Shown piece by piece: positions 47,064-57,906 of a DNA stretch of 64,000 nucleotides (within the stretch, counting starts at the first letter, position 1; every line of letters begins with the position of its first letter). A program made the translations under genes and the position numbers. Location: contig QQTG01000009.1 in assembly GCA_003370465.1 (NCBI GenBank), forward strand, positions 62,001 to 126,000. Reading direction: 5' to 3'. Origin of the DNA: Kangiella sp. HD9-110m-PIT-SAG07. GTDB lineage: Bacteria > Pseudomonadota > Gammaproteobacteria > Enterobacterales > Kangiellaceae. The notes under the pieces are model-generated. The model had not been told where the DNA came from, made no database searches, and was given only the letters and a program-made list of their open reading frames with translations.

Positions 47064-48395
47064 ATGACTCACATCAAAGCAGTATTATTACTTATCACAT
47101 TATTTGTTACAGGTAACGCACAAGCAACTTTTACTAAAGCTACTGAGTATTACGACAAGAAACAGTATGAAAAAGCATTTAGTGAGTTTGAAAAGCTCGC
47201 TAAAATAGGACACAAGTCGTCACAATTCAACTTGGGCGTACTGTATTTAGAGGGCATAGGAACTGAGCAAGATCTAGTCAAAGCGTATGCTTGGGTAAAG
47301 TTGTCTGATGAGAATAACAATAAAGAGAAAGATTTCTTAACAGAAATTGAGGACTACATTAATAGTGAACAGGGTATAATCCAAGCTGAGGCAAACTATC
47401 AATCCTTAAAGTTGAAATACGGAACCAAAGCTATTGTCGAAAAGTACAAGCCTGAGCTAACTGATATAAAGGTAGAAAAAAATCGTCCTAAGCCCGTTAA
47501 GTACTCTCCTGCAAGCTATCCAGATAGAGCGCAGTTAAGTGGAATTGAGGGGTTGGTGACCGTCGCTTTGCATGTTTCTCCATCTGGTTTCCCTACTGAT
47601 ATGCGAGTTATCGAAGAGTATCCAGTTCGTTATTTTAGACGAAACACCTTAAAAGCTTTATCAAGTTGGAGTTTTGAAGCTAATGAGCAAGGCCTTAATG
47701 AATTATATTACTACAGAATGGATTATCAACTTGGTGACTCTGAAGTTGAAAGACTTGGAGAGTTAAAGCAAAAAGCTCTTGATGGTGACCCAACATCACA
47801 ATATCTTTACGGGAAATATGGAGAGTTTGATGGTATGAGTCATGCTAAAAAGGGTATAAACTTCAACCAAAATCAGTGGTATTTCGAGGCCGCTAGGAAC
47901 GGTGTCGTTAATGCTCAGCACAAGGTGGCTGATAATTTACTTGAAGGGAAAGGGTGCACCGCAGATCCGGAAAAAGCAATTGCTTGGTTAACCATAGCTG
48001 CTAGTGCAGGGTACAAGCCTTCTAAATTCTTTTTAGCAAAACTCAGCTATGATAATGGTAATAACGAACAAGGGTTAGATTGGTTGATTCAGTCTTTTGC
48101 TACAGAAGATACTAACTTATCCTACAAGTTGATCCAGTATGTTGTCGACAATGATATTCAAGGAGTTCCGCCTAGAGTGTTAAAGCTGCATTTAGACAGG
48201 GTTCTAGATAAAGGCGTTACGAATCCAGTACAAGTTTATTATTTTTATGCGAAATACTATGAACGTTCTGGGGATATCGCGGAGGCGGTTGATTACCAAA
48301 CAAATGCTATTAACGAGTTGAAAGATTTGGGTGAAAAAAACATTCCTAAGCAAATGGATGACTATCTTGCTCATTTAAACTCGAAACCAACCTAA
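47064..48395 (+). CDS. Exported Sel1-repeat protein with internal TonB C-terminal-like domain
   Basis: A 443-residue exported protein (signal peptide cleaved about NAQA-TF, residue 22). Sel1-like repeats occur at about 25-75 (YYDKKQYEKAFSEFEKLAKIGH, NLGVLYLEGIGTEQD) and again at about 235-340 (DGDPTSQYLYGKYGE, DNLLEGKGCTADPEKAIAWL). Between them about residues 150-220 look like a TonB C-terminal domain: YPDRAQLSGIEGLVTVALHVSPSG and FRRNTLKALSSWSF. A TonB-C module inside Sel1 repeats suggests envelope scaffolding rather than receptor energising, as no transmembrane anchor is seen. Function unknown. Confidence 0.75.
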   Translation: MTHIKAVLLLITLFVTGNAQATFTKATEYYDKKQYEKAFSEFEKLAKIGHKSSQFNLGVLYLEGIGTEQDLVKAYAWVKLSDENNNKEKDFLTEIEDYINSEQGIIQAEANYQSLKLKYGTKAIVEKYKPELTDIKVEKNRPKPVKYSPASYPDRAQLSGIEGLVTVALHVSPSGFPTDMRVIEEYPVRYFRRNTLKALSSWSFEANEQGLNELYYYRMDYQLGDSEVERLGELKQKALDGDPTSQYLYGKYGEFDGMSHAKKGINFNQNQWYFEAARNGVVNAQHKVADNLLEGKGCTADPEKAIAWLTIAASAGYKPSKFFLAKLSYDNGNNEQGLDWLIQSFATEDTNLSYKLIQYVVDNDIQGVPPRVLKLHLDRVLDKGVTNPVQVYYFYAKYYERSGDIAEAVDYQTNAINELKDLGEKNIPKQMDDYLAHLNSKPT

Positions 48396-48476
48396 ACCCT
48401 TGCCTTTTTATGGTGGCTGAGTAAACTACAGCCACCAAATATCTACTGCGAGTGACCCCGTAAGGTCAGAAGCATC

Positions 48477-50668
<2,192 letters not shown>

Positions 50669-50713
50669 TTTTTGATTTTTAAGTTGTTTTAATTTAAACA
50701 GAGGTAACAATAA

Positions 50714-51034
50714 ATGTTATTAGCAACAGCAGGTGGTGCAGCGCAAGGTGGTGGTTTAATGAGCTTCTTAGTGATGTTTGTGCCATTAATCTTGATCATG
50801 TATTTCATGATGATTCGTCCGCAACAGAAAAAAATGAAGCAGCATAAAGAAATGATGGGCGGCTTAGACAAGGGCGATGAAGTGATGACTACGGGTGGAA
50901 TCATCGGTAAAGTCAGCAAAATCAAAGAAGACTACGTAGTATTGAGCTTGTCAGAAGGAATGGAAATCAAATTCCAAAAAGCATCAATTGCACAGACACT
51001 TCCAAAAGGCACTATTAAATCTATTGAAGAATAA
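50714..51034 (+). CDS. yajC: Sec translocase accessory protein YajC
   Basis: A 106-residue protein with one membrane helix (about 15-35) followed by RPQQKKMKQHKEMMGGL and GDEVMTTGGIIGKVSKI, the standard YajC pattern. It joins SecDF and YidC in the holo-translocon. A terminator between yajC and secD may cut expression of the latter. Confidence 0.97.
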   Translation: MLLATAGGAAQGGGLMSFLVMFVPLILIMYFMMIRPQQKKMKQHKEMMGGLDKGDEVMTTGGIIGKVSKIKEDYVVLSLSEGMEIKFQKASIAQTLPKGTIKSIEE

Positions 51035-51037
51035 TGC

Positions 51038-51065
51038 AAAAGCCCGACTCCGGTTGGGCTTTCTT
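51038..51065 (+). terminator. Terminator or attenuator between yajC and secD
   Basis: AAAGCCC-GACTCCGGTT-GGGCTTT followed by CTTG, a moderate T run. As it lies within a conserved operon, it may only partly terminate. Confidence 0.6.
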
Positions 51066-51098
51066 GTATTAAAAAGCTTTATAACAACAGGCTAAATT

Positions 51099-53027
51099 AT
51101 GTTCGTCAATCAACCAAATCAACAGCAATTACCAATCAACACATACCCTAAGTGGAAGTATGGGTTGATTATTTTAGTGTTGGCACTAGCGTTTCTATAC
51201 GCTGCGCCAAACATTTTTGGTAAAGACCCAGCAGTACAGCTCTCTGGCCTACGCGACGCCGTCATTACTCAGCAGCAACTTGATGAGATTCAAGCGTCAT
51301 GGGAAGCTAATGATGTAAAGGCTACTAGCGTTAAGCCAGAAAACATTGGAGCTGACGGAGTTAAGCAAATTGTTGCTCGCTTCCAAAAAGATGCTGATCA
51401 GTTAAAAGCTCGTGAGCTTGCCAATGATATTCTTAATCCTACTTTAGAAAATCAAAGCTATGTCACGGCCTTAAACTTAGCTCCTGCTACGCCTGAATGG
51501 TTGGCTAATTTGGGTGGCGAACCGATGAAGCTGGGCCTGGATTTGCGTGGTGGTATTCACTTCCTGATGCAAGTTGATATGGAGCAGGCTCTTAAGCGCC
51601 AGCAAGATCAATTGCGTCGAGATTTTATTGATACCTTAACCGAGCAAGAGCCATCGATACGCGGCCGTGTTGAACCGATTGAAAACGGTATGTTGTTAAG
51701 CTTCCGTAACCAAGAAGACGCTGAAAGAGGCTATGAAGCCTTGTTTAGAGACCATACAGGGCGTATTGACTTACAGCTATCAGAGAAGGGCGGGCGTCCG
51801 ATCATTCGTGGTACTTTAAATCAGCAAAAGCTACAAGAGATTAAGGATAATGCGATTGATCAGAACCGCGTTATTTTGAGTACTCGTGTAAACTCTTTGG
51901 GTGTTGCTGAACCTCTTATTCAACGCCAAGGCGCTGATCGTATTGTTGTTCAACTTCCAGGTGTTCAGGATTCGGCATTAGCAAAGCAAATTTTAGGCGC
52001 GACAGCGAGTTTAGAGTTCCGACTAGTGAACCATGAAGCCGACGTTGTTTCAGCGCAAAACGGACGAGTACCTCCGGGCAGCAAGCTGTTTGATTCTGAG
52101 TATGGTCCAATAGTGGTTTTTGACGAAGTAGAGGTGTCAGGCGAACATTTAACCAATGCAACTGCTAGTTATGATCCACAGACAAACGAACCAATTGTTT
52201 CGGTACGTTTAGATGGTGAAGGCGGTTCAAAGATGACCCGTACTACAACCGCTAACGTCAATGACCAGCTTGCGATGATTTTAAAAGAGTCTCGTCCTAT
52301 TTTTGATATCAAAGACGGTAAGCGAGTGTTGGTTGGCTCTGAACTTGAAGAGCGTTTAATTAGCGCACCTAATATTAACGGTCCTTTTGGTAGCCGCTTC
52401 CAAATCACTGGGCGTTTTACTGAGGGTGAGACTCGAGACTTAGCGACAAAACTACGGTCTGGTGCATTAATTGCCCCGACGTTTATTGTTGAAGAAAGAA
52501 CCATTGGCGCGACATTAGGTGAAGAAAATATCGAAAAAGGTGTGACTTCAGTAATTATCGGCTTCGCATTAGTTCTTGCCTTTATGCTAGTTTACTACAA
52601 GTTCTTTGGCTTTGTGGCAAATGTTGCCTTGACCTTAAATCTTGTGATGATTGTTTGTGTGATGTCTCTTATGGGAGCGACACTAACACTACCCGGTATT
52701 GCCGGTATCGTATTGACTGTTGGTATGGCGGTTGATGCTAACGTTCTTATCTTCGAGCGGGTGCGTGAAGAGTTGCGAGCAGGTGTTCGACCAGCGCAGG
52801 CGATTGATAAAGGCTACGGTCACGCACTATCAACCATTGCTGATGCTAATATCACTACAGCGATTGCGGCAATTATCTTGTTCGCGATTGGTACTGGACC
52901 TGTGAAAGGTTTCGCCATTACCTTGTTCATTGGTATCCTTACCTCGATGTTTACAGCGATTTTTGTCAGCCGAGGTATCGTGAACCTAGTTTATGGCGGA
53001 AAATCTGTCAAAAAGTTATCAATATAG
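51099..53027 (+). CDS. secD: Protein translocase subunit SecD
   Basis: A 642-residue SecD (E. coli 615). It has a first membrane helix about 23-42, the large periplasmic P1 domain with GLDLRGGIHFLMQVD, and five further helices in the C-terminal third with LTLPGIAGIVLTVGMAVDANVLIFERVREE, which holds the charged residues used for proton flow. With SecF it pulls proteins across the inner membrane using the proton gradient. secF follows after 13 bases. Confidence 0.98.
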   Translation: MFVNQPNQQQLPINTYPKWKYGLIILVLALAFLYAAPNIFGKDPAVQLSGLRDAVITQQQLDEIQASWEANDVKATSVKPENIGADGVKQIVARFQKDADQLKARELANDILNPTLENQSYVTALNLAPATPEWLANLGGEPMKLGLDLRGGIHFLMQVDMEQALKRQQDQLRRDFIDTLTEQEPSIRGRVEPIENGMLLSFRNQEDAERGYEALFRDHTGRIDLQLSEKGGRPIIRGTLNQQKLQEIKDNAIDQNRVILSTRVNSLGVAEPLIQRQGADRIVVQLPGVQDSALAKQILGATASLEFRLVNHEADVVSAQNGRVPPGSKLFDSEYGPIVVFDEVEVSGEHLTNATASYDPQTNEPIVSVRLDGEGGSKMTRTTTANVNDQLAMILKESRPIFDIKDGKRVLVGSELEERLISAPNINGPFGSRFQITGRFTEGETRDLATKLRSGALIAPTFIVEERTIGATLGEENIEKGVTSVIIGFALVLAFMLVYYKFFGFVANVALTLNLVMIVCVMSLMGATLTLPGIAGIVLTVGMAVDANVLIFERVREELRAGVRPAQAIDKGYGHALSTIADANITTAIAAIILFAIGTGPVKGFAITLFIGILTSMFTAIFVSRGIVNLVYGGKSVKKLSI

Positions 53028-53040
53028 GTAGAGGTGAGTT

Positions 53041-53979
53041 ATGCAAATTATAAATAAAGAGACCAATATTGATTTCTTGAAGTTGCGTAAATTCGCAATG
53101 GTGTTATCTATATTGTTAATCGTGGGTTCTATAACGTCATTCTTTACGAAGGGCTTGAACTACGGATTAGACTTTACTGGCGGTACCTTGATTGAAGTAG
53201 GTTATGAGCAAGATGCTGACATACCTAAAATCCATGATCAGCTGGAAGCAATTGATATTAATGGCGCCGTAGTGCAAAACTTCGGTTCTGCGAAAATTGT
53301 CCAAATTCGTATGCCGCAGCAGGATCATATTGAGAATGCGAAGGTCGGGGACGAAGTATTATCAGCTTTGCGTTCTGGCGGCGAGACGGTTACTAAGCGA
53401 GATCAGTCGTTTGTTGGTCCCGTGATTGGTGAGGAACTGAAAGAGAAGGGTGGTTTGGCAATGATCGTTGCCTTGATTTGTATCATGATCTACGTGGCGC
53501 TTCGATTTGAGTGGAAGTTCTCGGTAGGTTCTGTGATAGCCCTCGCGCACGACGTTATCATCATTGTAGGCTTTTTCTCTATCACAGCAGTAGAGTTTGA
53601 TTTAACTGTACTAGCTGCGTTGCTCGCTGTTATCGGTTACTCATTAAACGATACCATTGTGGTATTTGACCGTATTCGTGAGAACTTCTTGAGAATGCGT
53701 AAAGGGAGTTCAGGGGATGTGGTGAATACGTCGCTGAACCAAACGCTATCACGTACTTTAATGACTTCGATAACAACCTTATTGGTGTTGCTTGCGTTGT
53801 TTTTCTACGGCGGGCAAACGATTCACTCTTTTGCCGAAGCTTTAATTGTTGGTGTGTTCATCGGTACTTACTCTTCGATTTATGTCGCCAGCCCTGTTGC
53901 CTTATTGCTCGGCGTGAAGAAAGAAGACTTGATGCCGCCTGAAGTTGAAAAAGAAGGTGAAGAATTCGATACGCCTTAG
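53041..53979 (+). CDS. secF: Protein translocase subunit SecF
   Basis: A 312-residue SecF (E. coli 323). It has the first helix about 18-36, GLNYGLDFTGGTLIEV, and GYSLNDTIVVFDRIREN in the conserved fourth membrane segment, with six helices in all. A GTAGAGGTGAGTT leader gives the ribosome site. The C-terminus is acidic. It ends the queA-secF run and is followed by a strong terminator. Confidence 0.98.
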   Translation: MQIINKETNIDFLKLRKFAMVLSILLIVGSITSFFTKGLNYGLDFTGGTLIEVGYEQDADIPKIHDQLEAIDINGAVVQNFGSAKIVQIRMPQQDHIENAKVGDEVLSALRSGGETVTKRDQSFVGPVIGEELKEKGGLAMIVALICIMIYVALRFEWKFSVGSVIALAHDVIIIVGFFSITAVEFDLTVLAALLAVIGYSLNDTIVVFDRIRENFLRMRKGSSGDVVNTSLNQTLSRTLMTSITTLLVLLALFFYGGQTIHSFAEALIVGVFIGTYSSIYVASPVALLLGVKKEDLMPPEVEKEGEEFDTP

Positions 53980-54024
53980 CAAGATAAGGTGATGTAAGTT
54001 ATTAGGAAATTTGATATTTTCCTT

Positions 54025-54060
54025 GAACGGCTTAGAATGAAAGTTCTAGGCCGTTTTTTT
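54025..54060 (+). terminator. Rho-independent terminator after secF
   Basis: AACGGCTTAGAA pairs with TTCTAGGCCGTT (one G·T pair) around TGAAAG, followed by seven T. Confidence 0.9.
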
Positions 54061-54077
54061 ATGGGAGTGTGTTTGTA

Positions 54078-55232
54078 ATGGCAGATGAAGAGTCAAAGAA
54101 GGATTCAGTCGACACCAGCAGTCAAGTTGCTGAAGAAATGTTTAGTGATATCAAATCTAACTTGCCAGAGGCAATAGCTCCACTATGGCAAAGTTTAGAA
54201 TCAAACCCTTGGTTATTAGCGGCAGCTGTAATTGTTATTGGTGTTATAATTGCAAAAGTTGCGCAATGGTTGTTCCGAAGTGTTCTTGGAAAACTAGCAA
54301 GTCGCACTAAAGGTGATTTTGATGATGAGCTGCTAAAGGTTCTGGCTAAAGGCTTATACACCCTGATTTTCTACTTATCATTATTATTAGCCATTGAAGC
54401 GTTACAGTTATCTGCGTCGGTTGATACATTCCTTAAACGGTTCGTTGCAACCTTATTAATAATATCGTTAATGGTTAAGATTTTAAAAATTACGGGATTA
54501 TCCTTACAAGCGTTTTCTCATAATGAAAACCGATTTAAGTTCATAGAAGAAAGAACCATTCCAATACTTGATATAACGACGAAAATTCTCATTGTCGGTG
54601 CCGGACTATATATTCTGATTTTATCGTGGGGCATTAATCCTGCAGCGTGGTTAGCGTCTGCTGGTATTATCGGTATCGCAGTAGGTTTTGCTGCAAAAGA
54701 CACTCTAGCAAACTTATTCTCAGGTTTCTTTATAGTTGCTGACTCACCTTATCAACTGGGTGATTATATTATTCTAGATACGGGAGAGCGTGGCCGTGTC
54801 ACTCATGTTGGTATTCGTAGCACTCGGTTATTAACGCGTGATGATGTCGAGGTAACTATTCCCAACTCTGTGATGGGGAATGCCAAAATCGTTAACGAAA
54901 GTGGTGGCCCTTGGGAAAAAACTCGTATTCGTATTGATGTTGGTGTTTCTTATGATAGTGACCTTGAGCTAGTGCACGATGTGCTGATGGAAATGGCAAA
55001 CAACAATAAAGATTTATGCTCAAACCCAGAGCCTCGTGTTAGATTTAGAGCCTTTGCTGGTTCTAGCATTGATTTGCAGCTTATGGCATGGATTGAGAGG
55101 CCAGAACAAAAAGGTTTGATCTCACATAAATTAATTATGGCGATTCATAAATTGTTTAATGAAAAAGGTATTGAGATACCATACAGCAAGCAGGATTTAT
55201 ATGTTAAAGAGTGGCCTAACTCTCCTGAGTAG
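54078..55232 (+). CDS. MscS-family mechanosensitive ion channel
   Basis: 384 residues from the ATG at 54078, which has GGAG ten bases upstream; a GTG at 54069 is too near that site. Membrane helices lie at about 50-65, 97-118, 125-145 and 175-195. The pore helix and the start of the beta domain are clear: GWLASAGIIGIAVGFAAKDT then LANLFSGFFIVADSPYQLGDYI. The C-terminal vestibule domain follows. It should release solutes on sudden osmotic downshift. It is longer than E. coli MscS (286) by an N-terminal extension. The next gene overlaps its last 32 bases. Confidence 0.93.
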   Translation: MADEESKKDSVDTSSQVAEEMFSDIKSNLPEAIAPLWQSLESNPWLLAAAVIVIGVIIAKVAQWLFRSVLGKLASRTKGDFDDELLKVLAKGLYTLIFYLSLLLAIEALQLSASVDTFLKRFVATLLIISLMVKILKITGLSLQAFSHNENRFKFIEERTIPILDITTKILIVGAGLYILILSWGINPAAWLASAGIIGIAVGFAAKDTLANLFSGFFIVADSPYQLGDYIILDTGERGRVTHVGIRSTRLLTRDDVEVTIPNSVMGNAKIVNESGGPWEKTRIRIDVGVSYDSDLELVHDVLMEMANNNKDLCSNPEPRVRFRAFAGSSIDLQLMAWIERPEQKGLISHKLIMAIHKLFNEKGIEIPYSKQDLYVKEWPNSPE

Positions 55233-55755
55233 TGTGGTATTACTAATGTCACAAACTTACGTTAACGCTTCCGATGAGCAAAGCGTAAAGGGAAGCCTAT
55301 ATAAAAATTGCGGATTAAACTCTGAGTCTAGAACACTTGCTAAACTTGTTATGGAAGACAGTGAGCAGTTAAGAGAAAGCTTAACCTGTAATTATTTGTT
55401 AAGCGAAATTGCGCAACAAAAAGCTGAAGAAATGGCTTCTCTGGGAGTTGTCAGCCATGTAGGACCTGGCGGAAACCCTGACCAACGTTTGATGGATAAG
55501 GGATATGACTTATTTCTTCCCGATGGGGCTATTATTGGTAATCATGTCGAAGCCGTACAGGGTGGAGAGTCTCGTCCAGAGGTCATAATGGATAAGTTTA
55601 AAAACTCTTATCGGCATAGAGTTCACTTATTTGGTGAGCATGAATTTTTTTTAAGCCAGGATCAAATAGGCGTTGGTTATGCCTATAACTGGGATAGTCC
55701 ACATGTTGATTACTGGGTTGTGTATATTGCTAGTGAAGAGAAAGCTGATGAATAG
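55201..55755 (+). CDS. Exported CAP-domain (SCP/PR1-like) protein
   Basis: A 184-residue protein from the ATG at 55201, with AGGA five bases before; the open frame begins earlier but a signal peptide (MLKSGLTLLSSVVLLMSQ) starts exactly here. The CAP domain shows CNYLLSEIAQQKAEEMASLGVVSHVGPGG (first His of the site), GNHVEAVQGG, FKNSYRHRVHLFG and IGVGYAY, VDYWVVYIA. Two Cys could form a disulfide. CAP proteins bind lipid or wall ligands or have uncertain activity. Overlap with mscS by 32 bases implies coupling. Confidence 0.85.
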   Translation: MLKSGLTLLSSVVLLMSQTYVNASDEQSVKGSLYKNCGLNSESRTLAKLVMEDSEQLRESLTCNYLLSEIAQQKAEEMASLGVVSHVGPGGNPDQRLMDKGYDLFLPDGAIIGNHVEAVQGGESRPEVIMDKFKNSYRHRVHLFGEHEFFLSQDQIGVGYAYNWDSPHVDYWVVYIASEEKADE

Positions 55756-55785
55756 CTTACGGGAGAGCAGTGTTCACTCTCCTTA

Positions 55786-57183
55786 CTAAACTTCACTGAG
55801 CTTCTTCTCAGGTGTTGGCTTAACAACTTGGTAGCACGGAACATAATTTTTAGCATTTAGCTTCATCCGCTTCTGAGTAACAAAAGCCTCAAGAAGTGCA
55901 TCTAGTTGGCTCATGATATGGTTGTCACCCATTATCTGATAAGGCCCGTGCTTCGATACTTCGTGAATACCTTTCTCTTTTACGTTGCCTGATACGATAC
56001 CTGAAAACGCTTTACGTAAATTTGCCGCTAATAAATGCAAAGGCTGTTTAGTGCTTAAGTTTAACTGGCTCATGTTGTCATGGGTCGGTACGAACTCTTC
56101 TTGGAAGTCCCATAAAATTTCCAACTGCCAATTAAAGTGATACGCATCGTGTACTTTTTTGCGATACTCCCTGACCTCAACAATACCTTTTTGGAGTGTT
56201 CGCGCCACAGTAACGGGATCATCGATAATAATTTGATACTTTGACTGGGCTTCTTGCCCCAGTGTTTCTCCAATAAATCGGTCGATATGCTCAAAGTAAG
56301 AAGCGCTTTCTTTAGGGCCAGTAAATATAAGAGGAAAGGGGGTATCTTTATTAGCAGGATGTAACAGTATACCAAGGATATAGAGTATTTCCTCAGCCGT
56401 GCCCACTCCGCCCGGGAAAACCACAAAGCCATGACCTAGTCTTACAAAAGCTTCTAGGCGCTTTTCGATATCTGGCATGATAATTAGTTCGTTCACAATA
56501 GGATTCGGTGACTCTGCGGCAATAATTCCCGGCTCTGTAATACCAATATATCTAGCATCGTTGATTCGCTGCTTAGAATGCCCTACAAGCGCTCCTTTCA
56601 TAGGACCTTTCATGGCGCCTATGCCGCAACCAGTGATGATGTCAAAACCTCTTAGCCCAAGTCGATATCCCACCTCTTTGGTGTATTGGTATTCGAATTC
56701 TGGAATTGCATGGCCACCCCAGCAAACAACCATGTTTGGGTTTGAGCCTGAGCGCAGTGCTTTAGCATTTCTGAGAATGTGGAAGATGGCGTTAGTACTA
56801 CCGCTGCTAGAATTAAAGTCAATTCGTGAGTTTGACTCTAACTCTTGCTTCAAGAAGACGATATCACGCAGAACACTAAAAACCTGCTCCTTTAATCCCT
56901 GAATCATTTGTCCATCAACCAAGGCTGTAGCAGGAGCATTCTTGATTTTGAGTTTAACTCCTTTATTAAGCTGTAGGACTTGAACATCAAAGTGTTTTAG
57001 CTGCTCTTTATGGTAGCTAATTTCATCGGTCACTTGGGTACTGTTCAATACAGCTAAAACACATTTCTTAAATAGGTCATGATCGCCATCCTGGGAGTGT
57101 TCACTGAGTCGTGAAATTTCGTCGTTGGTCAGTAACTCGAGACCAGATTCTGCGGTGATTTCAATATCAATATGCTTCATCAA
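55786..57183 (-). CDS. ppnN: Pyrimidine/purine nucleotide 5'-monophosphate nucleosidase PpnN
   Basis: A 465-residue LOG-like protein equal in layout to E. coli PpnN/YgdH (454). The N-terminal domain is followed by the Rossmann core with VCWGGHAIPEFEYQYTKEVG, GCGIGAMKGPMKGA and the phosphoribosyl-binding FPGGVGTAEEILY, then a C-terminal domain. It hydrolyses nucleoside monophosphates to base and ribose 5-phosphate; E. coli PpnN is stimulated by (p)ppGpp. It is on its own on the minus strand after the FimT gene. Confidence 0.95.
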   Translation of the reverse strand: MMKHIDIEITAESGLELLTNDEISRLSEHSQDGDHDLFKKCVLAVLNSTQVTDEISYHKEQLKHFDVQVLQLNKGVKLKIKNAPATALVDGQMIQGLKEQVFSVLRDIVFLKQELESNSRIDFNSSSGSTNAIFHILRNAKALRSGSNPNMVVCWGGHAIPEFEYQYTKEVGYRLGLRGFDIITGCGIGAMKGPMKGALVGHSKQRINDARYIGITEPGIIAAESPNPIVNELIIMPDIEKRLEAFVRLGHGFVVFPGGVGTAEEILYILGILLHPANKDTPFPLIFTGPKESASYFEHIDRFIGETLGQEAQSKYQIIIDDPVTVARTLQKGIVEVREYRKKVHDAYHFNWQLEILWDFQEEFVPTHDNMSQLNLSTKQPLHLLAANLRKAFSGIVSGNVKEKGIHEVSKHGPYQIMGDNHIMSQLDALLEAFVTQKRMKLNAKNYVPCYQVVKPTPEKKLSEV

Positions 57184-57285
57184 TAATCGTTATTCTCTAT
57201 AAATATGGACTAAACTTTACTATCACTGTAGATGAATCAAGGTGAGCAAGCAACTGCTTTAATATGAAAGCTTTATGTCATCAAG

Positions 57286-57792
57286 CTAAGTGTGTTTTGA
57301 GCACCTTCGTTGTAGTTTACTGGAGTTTCTTTCGATAGTTACACGACCAGACTTACTAACAATGACAGCTCTATGTAACTTTTTTTGGCCCCGATAGCAA
57401 AGGTATAATGTGCCATTTTGATGATCGGTATAGCCAGTAGGGGCGATAGTGAGGCCGCGTTTATTTTGAAAAGCGGACCAGATTACTGAAGAAAATTCAG
57501 AGGAAAAACTTTTCTCAAAAATAACTTCTTCCTTTACTGGGTTAATAACTTTTAAATCACTCCAGTCACGGGAACATTCGTTTTCTATATATCTTCCACA
57601 AATTGTTATGTGGTTTTTGCTAGTAATTGCCTTGTTTCTTGCTGATTGAATAATACTTTTAATTGATAAAATATCAGCCTCGACTTTGTTTCGCTCAATG
57701 ATATTTGATAGATGTGGAGCTGAAAGGGCTGTAATGATACTTAGAATAGCCAGAGACGCCATAAGCTCTGGCAAGGTAAATCCTTTTACCAT
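57286..57792 (-). CDS. Type IV pilus minor pseudopilin, FimT/GspH type
   Basis: A 168-residue protein with a type III signal sequence: MVKG then FTLPELMASLAILSIITALSAP, with cleavage after Gly4 and Glu at +5 of the mature protein. The GspH-like C-terminal domain has C-GRYIENEC and LCYRGQ, the usual paired cysteines, and SGRVTI. It would be a minor pilin priming pilus assembly. It lies 114 bases after pilR on the same strand. Confidence 0.9.
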   Translation of the reverse strand: MVKGFTLPELMASLAILSIITALSAPHLSNIIERNKVEADILSIKSIIQSARNKAITSKNHITICGRYIENECSRDWSDLKVINPVKEEVIFEKSFSSEFSSVIWSAFQNKRGLTIAPTGYTDHQNGTLYLCYRGQKKLHRAVIVSKSGRVTIERNSSKLQRRCSKHT

Positions 57793-57906
57793 GCTTTATT
57801 CCTTATTTAATACATAAAGTGGCTATAAGGTAATTCAGTCGTTCTAATATGTCATTAGGCGAAAGGCGTAGCTGTTTGTAAGAGATGTCTGACTCTTGAT
57901 AGAGAT

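Noticed and set aside
54069-54077. GTG start for mscS
   Set aside because: Only one base from the GGAG element; the ATG at 54078 has workable spacing.
56477-56902. 141-codon plus-strand frame opposite ppnN
   Set aside because: Antisense to a well-conserved enzyme; no ribosome site or family pattern.
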